DNA of 64,000 bases from JAFGUF01 sp040883315 (GTDB lineage: Bacteria; Bacillota; Clostridia; Christensenellales; UMGS416), in assembly GCA_040883315.1 (NCBI GenBank), contig JBFLKU010000011.1, forward strand, positions 324,659 to 388,658. The letters are read 5' to 3'. The position numbers were made by a program, and so were the translations under genes. How positions within the stretch are numbered: position 1 is the first letter of the stretch; each line of letters starts with the position of its first letter. The notes below the pieces were generated by a model. The model did no database searches. It saw only the letters and a list, made by a program, of their open reading frames with translations, and was not told the DNA's origin. Shown in pieces: positions 27,101 to 36,514 of the stretch.

Positions 27101-27929
27101 AGTTCTGAATCCGCTTGGTGTTCCATCGCGTATGAACATCGGTCAGGTACTGGAAATCCACTTGGGTCTTCTAGCAAAGAAAAAAGGCTGGCATATAGCT
27201 ACACCTGTTTTCGACGGTGCACATGAAGAAGACATACAGGCACTATTTGTGGAAGAAGACATGGATCCATCAGGAAAGATGATGCTTCGTGACGGAAGAA
27301 CAGGCGAATTCTTCGAAAACCCTGTTACTGTTGGCTACATGTATATGCTGAAACTAATTCACTTGGTTGATGATAAAATCCACGCACGTGCTACAGGCCC
27401 GTATTCGTTGATTACTCAGCAGCCATTGGGTGGTAAAGCACAGTTCGGCGGACAGCGTTTCGGTGAAATGGAAGTTTGGGCACTGGAAGCATACGGTGCA
27501 GCATATACCTTGCAGGAAATACTGACCGTAAAGAGTGATGACGTGGTAGGACGTGTGAAAACATATGAAGCCATCGTAAAGGGCGAAAATGTGCCGGAAC
27601 CGGGTATACCAGAGTCATTTAAAGTGCTTATAAAAGAACTGCAGTCATTGGCTTTAGATATGAGTATGCTTTCTGAAAACAATCAAGAGATTGACATGAA
27701 GGAAACAGACTATAATGACGAGCCGGATGATTTCCTCGATGTAAACATTGAGGGCGAGGAAGAATCACTAGACTTTGACGATGACTTCGGTGATTTAACA
27801 TTAGGTGATTTGGAAGACTTACCATCTTTTGATGATGAGGATGACGAAGATGACACTGATGACGATGATATTGATATAGATATTGAGAAACTGCTGGATC
27901 TTGATTCAGATGAAGACGAAGAAGAGTAG
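24177..27929 (+). CDS. rpoB: RNA polymerase beta subunit
   Basis: 1250 residues, the catalytic beta chain of RNA polymerase. Landmarks are the rifampicin-region FGSSQLSHFMDQTNPLAE, the GRMCPVETPEGPNIGLIGSL segment and the C-terminal GGKAQFGGQRFGEMEVWALE. After the normal end (about ESFKVLIKELQSLALDMSML) comes an unusual tail of about 80 residues, almost all Asp, Glu, Ser and Leu. The gene is not preceded by rplJ-rplL, which is the usual order, but by lipoprotein genes and a 344-base leader region with its own promoter and hairpin. rpoC follows after about 40 bases. Confidence 0.98.
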   Translation: MTYKVKVHEVPSGQRVRKTFASIKEVLEMPDLIDIQKESYAQFLESGLREVLKDISPINDYSDTLTLELIDYTIDEEPKYSVAECKERDVTYSAPLRMKVRLINRETGEIKESEVFMGEFPLMTETGTFIINGAERVIVSQLVRSPGVIFGSDIDKNGNPLFTSTVIPNRGAWLEFESDANSVMWIRVDRTRKQPATVILRALDYGTDAQITELVGEDPRILATLSKDNAKTKEEGLVEIYKRLRPGEPPAVESATSLINSLFFDDRRYDLARVGRYKFNTKLSLKNRIAGKIAAEDVVNEETGEVFVKKGEKIHSDIALDIQNSGIQSVSIALDSSVVKVLGNRFVDPRVYLEPLGLNAKELGLNENVHYPTLKEILDEYKGKKDEMAESIKENTNLLIPRHIHRDDIIAAFSYYMGLFHGIGSTDDIDHLGNRRIRSVGELLQNQMRIGLTRLERVVRERMGTQDLETVTPQALINIRPVTAAIKEFFGSSQLSHFMDQTNPLAELTNKRRLSALGPGGLNRDRATLDVRDVHSSHYGRMCPVETPEGPNIGLIGSLAIYSRINKYGFIETPYRKVDKKKGIVTDEVEYMTADVEDNYVIAQANEPTDEKGHFVNDHIAARVYGKIMEIRSSQVDYMDVSPKQVVSVATAMIPFLENDDASRALMGSNMQRQAVPLLIPEAPFIGTGMEDKTAYDSGVIATARCAGVVERVSASEILIKDQNGQRHRHALNKFQRSNQGTCINQHPLVKQGEKVKKGDIIADGPSTEMGELALGRNILVGFMPWEGYNFEDAILLSEKLVKDDVLTSIHIEEYECEARDTKLGPEEITREVPNVGEDALKELNERGIIRVGAEVKAGDILVGKVTPKGETELNPEERLLRAIFGEKVREVRDTSLKVPHGENGIIIDVKTFTRENHDEMKPGVNEMVRVYIAQRRKISVGDKMAGRHGNKGVVSRILPAEDMPYMADGTPLEIVLNPLGVPSRMNIGQVLEIHLGLLAKKKGWHIATPVFDGAHEEDIQALFVEEDMDPSGKMMLRDGRTGEFFENPVTVGYMYMLKLIHLVDDKIHARATGPYSLITQQPLGGKAQFGGQRFGEMEVWALEAYGAAYTLQEILTVKSDDVVGRVKTYEAIVKGENVPEPGIPESFKVLIKELQSLALDMSMLSENNQEIDMKETDYNDEPDDFLDVNIEGEEESLDFDDDFGDLTLGDLEDLPSFDDEDDEDDTDDDDIDIDIEKLLDLDSDEDEEE

Positions 27930-27970
27930 GCAGCATAAATACTAGTGTACGATAAGAAAGGAGTCACAAT

Positions 27971-30900
27971 TTGGACGATCTAAACAAATTTGATTCGATA
28001 AAAATAGGTCTTGCTTCACCTCAAAAGATAAGAGAATGGTCTCATGGTGAAGTGACAAAACCAGAAACTATAAACTACAGAACACTGAAACCCGAACGTG
28101 ACGGACTGTTCTGTGAAAGAATATTTGGACCATCAAAAGACTGGGAATGCCACTGCGGAAAATACAAAAGAACCAGACACAAAGGCATTATATGTGACAA
28201 ATGCGGAGTGGAAGTAACACGTGCAAAAGTGCGCCGCGAAAGAATGGGACACATAGAGCTGGCAGCTCCTGTGAGCCATATTTGGTATTTCAAAGGAATA
28301 CCTAGCAGAATGGGATTGCTTTTGGATATGTCACCGAGGCTTTTGGAAAGAGTTTTATATTTTGCTTCTTTCCTTGTAATAGACCCAGGCGAAACGCCGC
28401 TGGAGAAAATGCAGATACTATCAGATGCTGAACATAGAGAAGCATGTGATGTATATGGAGACTCTTTTAAGGCAGCAATGGGTGCAGAGGCAGTGAAGGA
28501 AGTGCTGGCATCTTTGGATTTAGAGCAAATGGCAGCAGAGCTTCGTGAAGTAATAGACAATTCAACAGGTCAAAAAAGACTAAGAGCAGTTAAAAGACTT
28601 GAAGTTGTTGAAGCATTCAGAAAATCCGGCAACAAGCCAGAGTGGATGATTCTTGATGTTGTTCCAGTTATTCCTCCTGAAATCAGACCAATGGTTCAGC
28701 TGGACGGCGGCAGATTTGCAACATCTGACCTGAACGATTTGTATCGTAGAGTTATAAACAGAAACAATCGCCTAAAAAGGCTATTGGAGCTGGGAGCACC
28801 TGATATTATCGTTAGAAACGAAAAACGCATGCTGCAAGAAGCCGTTGATGCATTAATAGACAATGGCAGACGTGGACGTGCAGTGACAGGCCCTGGCAAT
28901 CGTCCTCTGAAATCTTTGTCAGATATGTTAAGAGGTAAGCAAGGACGTTTCAGACAAAACCTATTAGGAAAGCGTGTTGACTATTCAGGACGTTCAGTTA
29001 TCGTTGTTGGTCCGGAGCTGAAGCTTCACCAATGCGGACTGCCAAAGAACATGGCACTTGAGCTGTTTAAGCCATTTGTTATGAAAAGACTGGTAGAGGA
29101 CGGACATGCACTAAACATAAAGAATGCGAAAAGAATGGTAGAGAGAGCAAGAGATGAAGTTTGGGATATTCTTGAAGAAGTAATTCAAGGTCATCCAGTT
29201 CTTCTAAACCGTGCCCCTACCCTTCACAGACTAGGCATTCAGGCATTTGAGCCTGTACTTGTAGAAGGCAAAGCATTGAAACTGCATCCTTTGGTATGTA
29301 CTGCATACAACGCTGACTTCGACGGAGACCAAATGGCTGTTCACGTGCCCCTTTCTGTGGAAGCACAGGCAGAGTGCAGATTCCTGATGCTGGCTACAAA
29401 CAATATTTTGAAGCCTGCTGACGGCAAACCTGTTGTAGCACCTACACAAGATATGGTTATGGGTGTATACTACATGACCCTAATTAGACCAGGTGCAAAA
29501 GGTGAGGGCAAGATATTTTCAAGCCCTGATGAAGCCAAAATGGCATATGATATCGGAGATATCAGTATCCAAGCTGCAATAAAAGTAAGGATAAAGAAAG
29601 AAATAAATGGCGAGGTAAAAAGCCGCATTATAGATACTACCGTTGGAAGATTGATTTTCAATGAGCCAATTCCTCAGGATTTAGGCTTTGTGAAGAGAAA
29701 AACAGAAGACGATATGTTCAAGCTGGAGATAGACGAAGTAGTTGGCAAAAAGCTTTTAAGCCCTATCGTAGAGAGATGCTACTTCAAGCACGGAAACACA
29801 AGAACTGCACAAATGCTGGATGCTATTAAATCAATGGGTTATAAGTATTCCACAAGAGCAGCAGTTACAATTTCAGTTTCTGACATTGTAGTACCAAAAG
29901 ACAAACCAAAACTGATTAAAGCAGCTGATGAACAGGTGCAAAGAATTGAAGATGCTTTCAATGATGGCTTGATTTCAGAGGAAGAACGCTATGATAGAGT
30001 TGTTATGACATGGAAAGAAACAAAAGACAAGATTATCGAGTCTTTGCTGGCTAACCTAGACGAGTTCAACTCCATCAACATGATGTCAACATCCGGAGCC
30101 AGAGGTAACGTTTCACAGATTGGACAGCTGGCAGGTATGCGTGGATTGATGGCTAACCCATCTGGACGTATTATCGAGGTGCCAATCGTTGCCAACTTCC
30201 GTGAAGGTCTGACAGTTTTGGAATTCTTCATTTCTTCACATGGTACAAGAAAAGGACTGGCAGACACAGCACTGCGTACAGCTGAATCAGGATATTTGAC
30301 TAGAAGACTGGTTGACGTAGCACAGGATGTAATAATAGTTAGTGATGACTGCTTCGAAGATAAAGGCGAGACAGTTAGAGGAAATATAGTTCGTGCACTA
30401 AGCGACGGACACAGAACTATTGAGTCTTTGACCGAAAGAATCTGGGGAAGATATGCAGTAAGAGATATAGCTCATCCTGAAACAGGCGAAGTAATCGTTA
30501 AGGGAAATGAACTGATAACAAAGATAACAGCTGAGGAAATAGAAGAAGCCGGCATTGAAGAAGTGGAAATCAGAACTGTATTCACGTGCCGTGACGAGCG
30601 TGGTGCATGCGCAAAATGCTACGGTGTAAACCTAGCAACTGGCGAAAAAGTGCGCATAGGTGATGCTGTTGGAACACTGGCCGCACAAGCTATTGGTGAG
30701 CCGGGAACACAGCTGACCATGAGAACGTTCCACACCGGTGGTGTAGCACAGACTGAAGATATCACACAAGGTTTGCCTCGTGTTGAAGAGCTGTTTGAAG
30801 CCAGAAAGCCAAAGGATATGGCTGTAATATCTGAGATAAGCGGTGAAGTGACAATAAGCGAAGAAAACCCAAGAGATATTACAATATCAAATAAAGACGG

Positions 30901-31528
30901 CGAAGCAAAAGAATACAGAATACCATTTGGTTCAAGACTAAAAGTACACACAGGAGACAAGATAGAGGCCGGCGATCCGCTGACTGTTGGCTCCATAAAT
31001 CCGCATGATGTACTTAAGATAAAGGGAACATACGGTGTTCAGGATTATCTTTTGAATGAAGTGCAGACAGTTTACCGTGGTCAAGGTGTTGAAACAGCTG
31101 ACAAGCACATAGAAGTTATAATGCGCCAAATGATGAGAAAAGTAAAAATCGAAGAATCCGGCGACACTGAAATGCTACCAGGTTCAATGGTTGATATTTT
31201 TGAATTCGAAAGAAACAACGAAAAAGCTATGCTGGAAGACAAAGAGCCAGCCATTGCTATGCGTGTTCTTTTGGGAATTACAAAAGCATCGTTGGCTACT
31301 AACTCATTCCTAGCCGCTGCCGCTTTCCAAGAAACAACAAGAGTTCTGACTGATGCAGCCATAAAAGGAAAAATCGATCCGCTGGTAGGACTGAAGGAAA
31401 ACATTATTTTAGGTAAGTTAATTCCATCAGGAACAGGCATTAAGAAGTACAATAGTGTATCGATTAATACAAAGCAAGCAAAGCATGATGGTATCAACAT
31501 AGATTCAGATGATATCTATCAGTCGTAA
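27971..31528 (+). CDS. rpoC: RNA polymerase beta' subunit
   Basis: 1185 residues starting at a TTG codon that has AAAGGAG in good position; no better ATG exists nearby. It shows the N-terminal zinc site CHCGKYKRTRHKGIICDKCG (about 58-80), the Mg2+-binding NADFDGDQMAVH (about 447-458), the bridge helix/trigger region (TGARGNVSQIGQLAGMRGLM) and the second zinc site near CRDERGACAKCYG. It forms the active site of RNA polymerase with RpoB. A hairpin lies just after the stop, then a new promoter starts the str operon. Confidence 0.98.
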   Translation: MDDLNKFDSIKIGLASPQKIREWSHGEVTKPETINYRTLKPERDGLFCERIFGPSKDWECHCGKYKRTRHKGIICDKCGVEVTRAKVRRERMGHIELAAPVSHIWYFKGIPSRMGLLLDMSPRLLERVLYFASFLVIDPGETPLEKMQILSDAEHREACDVYGDSFKAAMGAEAVKEVLASLDLEQMAAELREVIDNSTGQKRLRAVKRLEVVEAFRKSGNKPEWMILDVVPVIPPEIRPMVQLDGGRFATSDLNDLYRRVINRNNRLKRLLELGAPDIIVRNEKRMLQEAVDALIDNGRRGRAVTGPGNRPLKSLSDMLRGKQGRFRQNLLGKRVDYSGRSVIVVGPELKLHQCGLPKNMALELFKPFVMKRLVEDGHALNIKNAKRMVERARDEVWDILEEVIQGHPVLLNRAPTLHRLGIQAFEPVLVEGKALKLHPLVCTAYNADFDGDQMAVHVPLSVEAQAECRFLMLATNNILKPADGKPVVAPTQDMVMGVYYMTLIRPGAKGEGKIFSSPDEAKMAYDIGDISIQAAIKVRIKKEINGEVKSRIIDTTVGRLIFNEPIPQDLGFVKRKTEDDMFKLEIDEVVGKKLLSPIVERCYFKHGNTRTAQMLDAIKSMGYKYSTRAAVTISVSDIVVPKDKPKLIKAADEQVQRIEDAFNDGLISEEERYDRVVMTWKETKDKIIESLLANLDEFNSINMMSTSGARGNVSQIGQLAGMRGLMANPSGRIIEVPIVANFREGLTVLEFFISSHGTRKGLADTALRTAESGYLTRRLVDVAQDVIIVSDDCFEDKGETVRGNIVRALSDGHRTIESLTERIWGRYAVRDIAHPETGEVIVKGNELITKITAEEIEEAGIEEVEIRTVFTCRDERGACAKCYGVNLATGEKVRIGDAVGTLAAQAIGEPGTQLTMRTFHTGGVAQTEDITQGLPRVEELFEARKPKDMAVISEISGEVTISEENPRDITISNKDGEAKEYRIPFGSRLKVHTGDKIEAGDPLTVGSINPHDVLKIKGTYGVQDYLLNEVQTVYRGQGVETADKHIEVIMRQMMRKVKIEESGDTEMLPGSMVDIFEFERNNEKAMLEDKEPAIAMRVLLGITKASLATNSFLAAAAFQETTRVLTDAAIKGKIDPLVGLKENIILGKLIPSGTGIKKYNSVSINTKQAKHDGINIDSDDIYQS

Positions 31529-31558
31529 AAGCTAGTATTTATTGGATTAATAAGTGTT

Positions 31559-31589
31559 TGCCTCGGGTATAAATTCTATGCTCGAGGCA
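31559..31589 (+). terminator. Hairpin at the end of rpoC
   Basis: TGCCTCG / CGAGGCA stem with further partial pairing in the loop. No T-run follows, so termination would be partial. It lies between the rpoC stop and the str promoter. Confidence 0.55.
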
Positions 31590-31623
31590 GACAAAAACAT
31601 ATATTCTGTGCACTTAAAATGCA

Positions 31624-31652
31624 TTGACATAAGGGTTTGCTAGTGGTAAAAT
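31624..31652 (+). promoter_or_regulatory. Promoter of the str operon
   Basis: TTGACA, a 17-base spacer and TAAAAT, about 100 bases before the L7Ae-like gene. One base from consensus at the -10 box. Confidence 0.8.
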
Positions 31653-31754
31653 GTCATAGCGTGTAAAGTTTATGCGTCTTTTTGTGTGTTTAGCTATTCA
31701 AAGCAAAAATTAGCGCAAAAAGAATACGAATATACTGGTATTTGGAGGTATAAA

Positions 31755-32012
31755 GTGAAAGATCTTGATGGTCCGAGTCGAAAGATAGTAGGGACAAAGC
31801 AGGTGCTGCGAGCATTAAGATGTAACGAAGTAAAAAAAGTATATATTGCAAGCGATGCGGATGAATCGGTGAAACTTTCAGTTATTGATTCATGCAAAGA
31901 GCTGAATGTGGATACGGTAGAAATTACTACTATGCGTGAGCTGGGCGATGTGTTCGGGATACGTGTGGGGGCAGCTACAGCTGCACTATTAAAAGACAAT
32001 AATTCTCAATAG
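31755..32012 (+). CDS. Ribosomal L7Ae-like K-turn binding protein
   Basis: 85 residues from a GTG start at 31755, chosen because TTTGGAGG lies seven bases upstream; an ATG at 31686 would add 23 unlikely residues. The L7Ae/L30e fold is shown by SRKIVGTKQVLRALRCNEV, VKKVYIASDAD and FGIRVGAATAAL. Members in Firmicutes (YbxF type) bind K-turn RNA and sit just before rpsL, as here. First gene of the str operon with rpsL, rpsG, fusA and tuf. Confidence 0.92.
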   Translation: MKDLDGPSRKIVGTKQVLRALRCNEVKKVYIASDADESVKLSVIDSCKELNVDTVEITTMRELGDVFGIRVGAATAALLKDNNSQ

Positions 32013-32071
32013 GGTTGTGTTGAGGAATTATATATATAATTAAATTTATTATAAAAGGAGGTGCGTGACTA

Positions 32072-32446
32072 GTGCCAACAGTGAATCAGATGATCCGCAT
32101 GGGTCGAGGTTCAAAAGTGAAAAAGAGCAAAGCACCCTTGTTGGATTCAAATCCACAAAGACGTGGTGTTTGTTTATCAGTAACAACACTGACACCTAAA
32201 AAGCCAAACTCTGCATTGCGTAAAATCGCCAGAGTGCGTTTGACAAACGGCAGTGAAGGCTGGGCATATATCCCCGGTGTTGGACATAATCTGCAAGAGC
32301 ACAGCGTTGTGCTTATTAGAGGCGGACGTGTTCGTGACTTGCCAGGTGTTCGTTACCATATAATTCGCGGTACTCTTGATACATCAGGAGTAGAAGGTCG
32401 TATGCAGTCCCGTTCTTGCTACGGTGCAAAACGTCCTAAGAAATAA
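32072..32446 (+). CDS. rpsL: 30S ribosomal protein S12
   Basis: 124 residues from a GTG start with AAAGGAGGTG upstream. Part of the decoding centre. The conserved PNSALRKIARVRL segment (with the Lys known for streptomycin effects) and the PGVRYHIIRGTLDTSGVEGR signature are intact. Second gene of the str operon. Confidence 0.98.
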   Translation: MPTVNQMIRMGRGSKVKKSKAPLLDSNPQRRGVCLSVTTLTPKKPNSALRKIARVRLTNGSEGWAYIPGVGHNLQEHSVVLIRGGRVRDLPGVRYHIIRGTLDTSGVEGRMQSRSCYGAKRPKK

Positions 32447-32491
32447 AACAATGATATTCTTTATATAGAATAACCAAAAAAGGAGGTAAAC

Positions 32492-32962
32492 ATGCCAAGG
32501 CGTGGAGGAGTCCCAAAGCGTTCTGTGTTGCCAGATCCGATATATGGTTCAGTAGTTGTTACGAAACTGATAAACCAAGTAATGTTGGATGGTAAAAGAG
32601 GCACTGCACAGAGCATATGCTACGATGCATTTAATATTGTAGCTGAAAAAAGTGGACGCAATGCATTAGAAGTATTCGAAGAGGCTATGAATAATATCAT
32701 GCCTGTTCTTGAAGTAAAAGCCCGCAGAGTCGGCGGTAGCACATATCAAGTGCCTATGGAAGTTCGCCCAGAAAGACGTCAAACACTAGGAATACGTTGG
32801 ATGGTAGAATTTGCGAGAAAAAGAAACGAGCGCACTATGAAAGAGCGTTTGTCAGGTGAAATACTTGATGCTGCTGCTAGTGCAGGCGGCGCAGTAAAAC
32901 GTCGTGAGGATACACACCGCATGGCAGATGCAAACAAGGCATTTGCGCACTACAGGTGGTAG
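32492..32962 (+). CDS. rpsG: 30S ribosomal protein S7
   Basis: 156 residues, the normal length. It begins MPRRGGVPKRSVLPDPIYGS and contains the KARRVGGSTYQVPMEVRPER signature. It nucleates folding of the 16S rRNA 3' domain. The ribosome binding site is AAAGGAGG. It lies 45 bases after rpsL and 60 before fusA. Confidence 0.98.
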   Translation: MPRRGGVPKRSVLPDPIYGSVVVTKLINQVMLDGKRGTAQSICYDAFNIVAEKSGRNALEVFEEAMNNIMPVLEVKARRVGGSTYQVPMEVRPERRQTLGIRWMVEFARKRNERTMKERLSGEILDAAASAGGAVKRREDTHRMADANKAFAHYRW

Positions 32963-33022
32963 GAAGAAATAAAAATATATGAGTATGAAAATAGAAAAAA
33001 CAATTAGAAAGGAGGAAGCATA

Positions 33023-35089
33023 ATGGCAAGACAAGTACCTTTAGAGAAGACAAGAAATGTTGGAATAATGGCACATATTGATGCTGGTAAGACAACGACA
33101 ACTGAACGTATACTTTTCTACACAGGTATAGTACATCGCATGGGTGAAGTTCACGACGGCGGTGCTACAATGGACTGGATGGAACAGGAACAAGAACGTG
33201 GTATTACCATCACATCAGCTGCCACCACTACTAACTGGCGTGAACATAGAATCAATATTATAGACACGCCTGGACACGTGGACTTTACAGTAGAAGTTGA
33301 ACGCTCCCTCCGTGTATTAGATGGTTCAGTTGCAGTATTTTGTGCAAAAGGAGGCGTTGAGCCACAGTCTGAAACAGTTTGGAGACAAGCTGACAGATAT
33401 GGCGTGCCACGCATAGCTTTTGTAAACAAAATGGATATCACAGGTGCTGATTTTTATAGAGTTGTTGATATGATAAAAACTCGACTAAATGCAAACCCAG
33501 TACCAATACAGCTTCCAATAGGTAGTGAAGACGTTTTCAAAGGAATAGTAGACCTTGTAACAATGAGAGCAGTAGTATATACTGACGACTTGGGAACTAC
33601 CAGCGAAGATGCAGACATACCTGCAGAATTAATGGAAAAGGCTGAAGAATACAGACTTCATATGGTAGAAGCTCTGGCAATGACACACGAAGAGCTGCTA
33701 GACAAATACCTAGAAGAAGGTGATCTATCAGAAGCGGAAATTAAGGCTGCACTGCGTGAAGCAACAATAAGCAATGAGATAATCCCTGTATTATGCGGAT
33801 CAGCATACAAAAACAAAGGCGTACAGCCTGTATTGGATGCAATGGTTGACTATTTGCCATCTCCGCTGGATGTACCTGCAATCACAGGTATACACCCTGA
33901 TACAGAAAAGGAAGACTCTCGCCCAAGCAGCGATGATGAACCATTCGCAGCATTAGCATTCAAAATTATGACAGACCCGTATGTAGGAAAGCTGGCTTTC
34001 TTCAGAGTTTATTCAGGAAAGTTAGAAACTGGACAAACAGTATTTAACTCTACAAAGGGCAAACGTGAAAGAATCGGCCGCATACTAAAGATGCACGCTA
34101 ATTCACGTGAAGAAGTTCAAGAAGTGAGAGCTGGAGATATCGCAGCAGCAGTTGGACTGAAATTGGCTACAACAGGCGACACACTGTGTGAAGTAAATAG
34201 ACCAATTATTTTGGAATCTATGGAATTCCCTGACCCTGTTATCAAAGTAGCAATTGAGCCAAAAACAAAGTCTGGTCAGGACAAAATGACAATGGCTTTG
34301 GTAAAGCTTGCTGAAGAAGACCCAACATTTAAAACATATACAGACTCTGAAACAGGACAAACAATAATTGCTGGTATGGGTGAGCTTCACCTTGAGATTA
34401 TAGTTGACAGACTGCTTCGTGAGTTCAAAGTGGAAGCTAATGTTGGTGCACCACAGGTATCATACAGAGAAACAATCAGAAAAGCATCAAGAGCAGAGGG
34501 CAAATTTGTGCGCCAAAGCGGCGGACGCGGTCAATATGGTCATGCAGTAGTAGAGGTAGAGCCTCTACAACCAGGCGAAGGTATTGTATTTGAAGATAAA
34601 ATCGTCGGTGGAGTTATACCGAAAGAGTATATCGGACCTATTGAGGCTGGCGTACGTGAAGCAGCAGCAAACGGACCTTTGGGCGGCTACGAAGTAGTAG
34701 ACGTGAAAATAAAGCTTGTTGATGGTTCATACCACGAAGTGGACTCATCTGAGGTAGCATTTAAGGTGGCAGGATCTATGGCATTCCGTAGTGCCTGCAC
34801 AAAAGCAGACCCTGTGCTTCTAGAGCCTATGATGAGCGTAGAAGTTGTAATGCCTGAAGAATATTTGGGTGACGTTATGGGATCTCTGTCTTCAAGACGC
34901 GGAAACATAGCAGGAATGGACGTAGTAGCAGGATCACAAGTTGTGAAAGCAAATGTACCATTATCAGAAATGTTCGGATATGCAACATCCTTGCGTTCGC
35001 AAACACAAGGGCGCGGAACCTTCTCAATGCAGTTTGCACACTTTGCACCGGTTCCAAAATCTATTGCAGACGAACTAACAAAAGGATAA
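33023..35089 (+). CDS. fusA: Elongation factor G
   Basis: 688 residues. The GTPase domain has AHIDAGKTTTTERILFYTG (P-loop about 17-25), DTPGHVDF and NKMD; domains II to V follow, with the domain IV loop GGRGQYGHAVVE. It drives translocation on the ribosome. The ribosome binding site AAAGGAGG is strong. A short hairpin (ATTAACTT / AAGTTAAT, 35089-35108) at the stop codon separates it from tuf and might be a processing or partial termination point, as tuf is often expressed more strongly. Confidence 0.98.
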   Translation: MARQVPLEKTRNVGIMAHIDAGKTTTTERILFYTGIVHRMGEVHDGGATMDWMEQEQERGITITSAATTTNWREHRINIIDTPGHVDFTVEVERSLRVLDGSVAVFCAKGGVEPQSETVWRQADRYGVPRIAFVNKMDITGADFYRVVDMIKTRLNANPVPIQLPIGSEDVFKGIVDLVTMRAVVYTDDLGTTSEDADIPAELMEKAEEYRLHMVEALAMTHEELLDKYLEEGDLSEAEIKAALREATISNEIIPVLCGSAYKNKGVQPVLDAMVDYLPSPLDVPAITGIHPDTEKEDSRPSSDDEPFAALAFKIMTDPYVGKLAFFRVYSGKLETGQTVFNSTKGKRERIGRILKMHANSREEVQEVRAGDIAAAVGLKLATTGDTLCEVNRPIILESMEFPDPVIKVAIEPKTKSGQDKMTMALVKLAEEDPTFKTYTDSETGQTIIAGMGELHLEIIVDRLLREFKVEANVGAPQVSYRETIRKASRAEGKFVRQSGGRGQYGHAVVEVEPLQPGEGIVFEDKIVGGVIPKEYIGPIEAGVREAAANGPLGGYEVVDVKIKLVDGSYHEVDSSEVAFKVAGSMAFRSACTKADPVLLEPMMSVEVVMPEEYLGDVMGSLSSRRGNIAGMDVVAGSQVVKANVPLSEMFGYATSLRSQTQGRGTFSMQFAHFAPVPKSIADELTKG

Positions 35090-35152
35090 TTAACTTTTAT
35101 AAGTTAATCATAACAATAAAAAATATTTAAACTCTAAGGAGGATATAAGGAA

Positions 35153-36364
35153 ATGGCCAAGGCAAAATTTGAAAGAACGAAACCACACGTTAACATCGGA
35201 ACTATCGGACACGTTGACCATGGTAAAACAACATTGACAGCTGCCATTACTATGACTTTGGCAAAGTATGGCGGTGCTGAAGCTATGGATTACGCTGACA
35301 TCGACAAGGCTCCAGAAGAAAAAGAACGTGGAATAACAATCAACACAGCTCACGTTGAGTATGAAACTGACAGCCGTCACTATGCTCACGTTGACTGCCC
35401 AGGACACGCAGACTATGTTAAAAACATGATAACAGGTGCTGCACAAATGGACGGAGCTATCTTAGTTGTTTCAGCAGCAGATGGTCCAATGCCACAAACA
35501 CGTGAACACATTCTTCTAGCTCACCAAGTTGGTGTTAACTATTTGATAGTATTCATGAACAAGACAGACCAAGTTGATGATCCTGAACTATTAGAACTAG
35601 TTGAAATGGAAATTCGTGAGCTATTATCAGAATACGAATTCCCAGGAGACGATATTCCAATCGTAATGGGTTCAGCTTTAAAAGCATTAGAAGCCGCTCA
35701 AGCAAGCGATGATCTTAAAGCAGATCCAAACAGCAAATGCATATTTGACTTGATGGAAGCTGTTGACTCATACATCCCAACTCCAGAACGTGCATCAGAC
35801 CTACCATTCCTAATGCCTGTTGAAGACGTATTCTCAATCACAGGTCGTGGTACAGTTGCTACAGGTAGAGTTGAGCGTGGTACAGTTAAGGTTCAAGACA
35901 CAGTAGAAATCGTTGGTTTGGCTGACGAGACTCGTGACGTTGTTGTTACAGGTGTTGAAATGTTCCGTAAACTGCTAGACCAAGCTATTGCTGGTGACAA
36001 CATCGGCTGCTTGCTGCGTGGTGTATCAAGAGACGAAATTGAACGTGGACAAGTTCTTGCTAAGAAGGGTTCAATCAAACCTCATACAAAGTTCAAAGGC
36101 CAAGTATACGTATTGAAAAAGGACGAAGGCGGACGTCACACACCATTCTTCAATGGTTACAGACCACAATTCTTCTTCCGTACAACAGACGTTACAGGCT
36201 CTATAGCATTGCCAGACGGCGTAGAAATGGTTATGCCTGGTGACAACATCGAAATGAAAATCGAATTGATCACACCAATCGCTATCGAGCAAGGTCTACG
36301 TTTCGCTATACGTGAAGGCGGACGTACAGTTGGTTCAGGTGCTGTTGCTTCTATCGACGAGTAA
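35153..36364 (+). CDS. tuf: Elongation factor Tu
   Basis: 403 residues, a few more than the common 394-400. GTP-binding motifs are GHVDHGKTT, DCPGHADY and NKTD (in place of the usual NKCD or NKVD). It carries aminoacyl-tRNA to the ribosome. Codon choice is strongly biased, as expected for a very highly expressed gene. A good AAGGAGGATATAAGGAA site precedes the ATG and a terminator follows. Last gene of the str operon. Confidence 0.98.
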   Translation: MAKAKFERTKPHVNIGTIGHVDHGKTTLTAAITMTLAKYGGAEAMDYADIDKAPEEKERGITINTAHVEYETDSRHYAHVDCPGHADYVKNMITGAAQMDGAILVVSAADGPMPQTREHILLAHQVGVNYLIVFMNKTDQVDDPELLELVEMEIRELLSEYEFPGDDIPIVMGSALKALEAAQASDDLKADPNSKCIFDLMEAVDSYIPTPERASDLPFLMPVEDVFSITGRGTVATGRVERGTVKVQDTVEIVGLADETRDVVVTGVEMFRKLLDQAIAGDNIGCLLRGVSRDEIERGQVLAKKGSIKPHTKFKGQVYVLKKDEGGRHTPFFNGYRPQFFFRTTDVTGSIALPDGVEMVMPGDNIEMKIELITPIAIEQGLRFAIREGGRTVGSGAVASIDE

Positions 36365-36394
36365 TTAGCCTCTAGAACAAATAAGAAATAAAAC

Positions 36395-36431
36395 AAACAG
36401 GATGATTGATTTTCAATTGTCCTGTTTTTTT
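36395..36431 (+). terminator. Terminator of the str operon
   Basis: AAACAGGA / TCCTGTTT outer stem with an inner ATTGA / TCAAT pairing, followed by a run of T. Confidence 0.92.
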
Positions 36432-36457
36432 ATTATTTAATTTCAAAAAAACAAATG

Positions 36458-36485
36458 TTGATATAAATCCAATATATTGTATAAT
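36458..36485 (+). promoter_or_regulatory. Promoter of the lipoprotein gene at 36515
   Basis: TTGATA, a 16-base spacer and TATAAT, just after the tuf terminator and 29 bases before the ATG. Confidence 0.75.
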
Positions 36486-36514
36486 ACAGGAGAGTAAATT
36501 TTTTGGAGGTAGAC

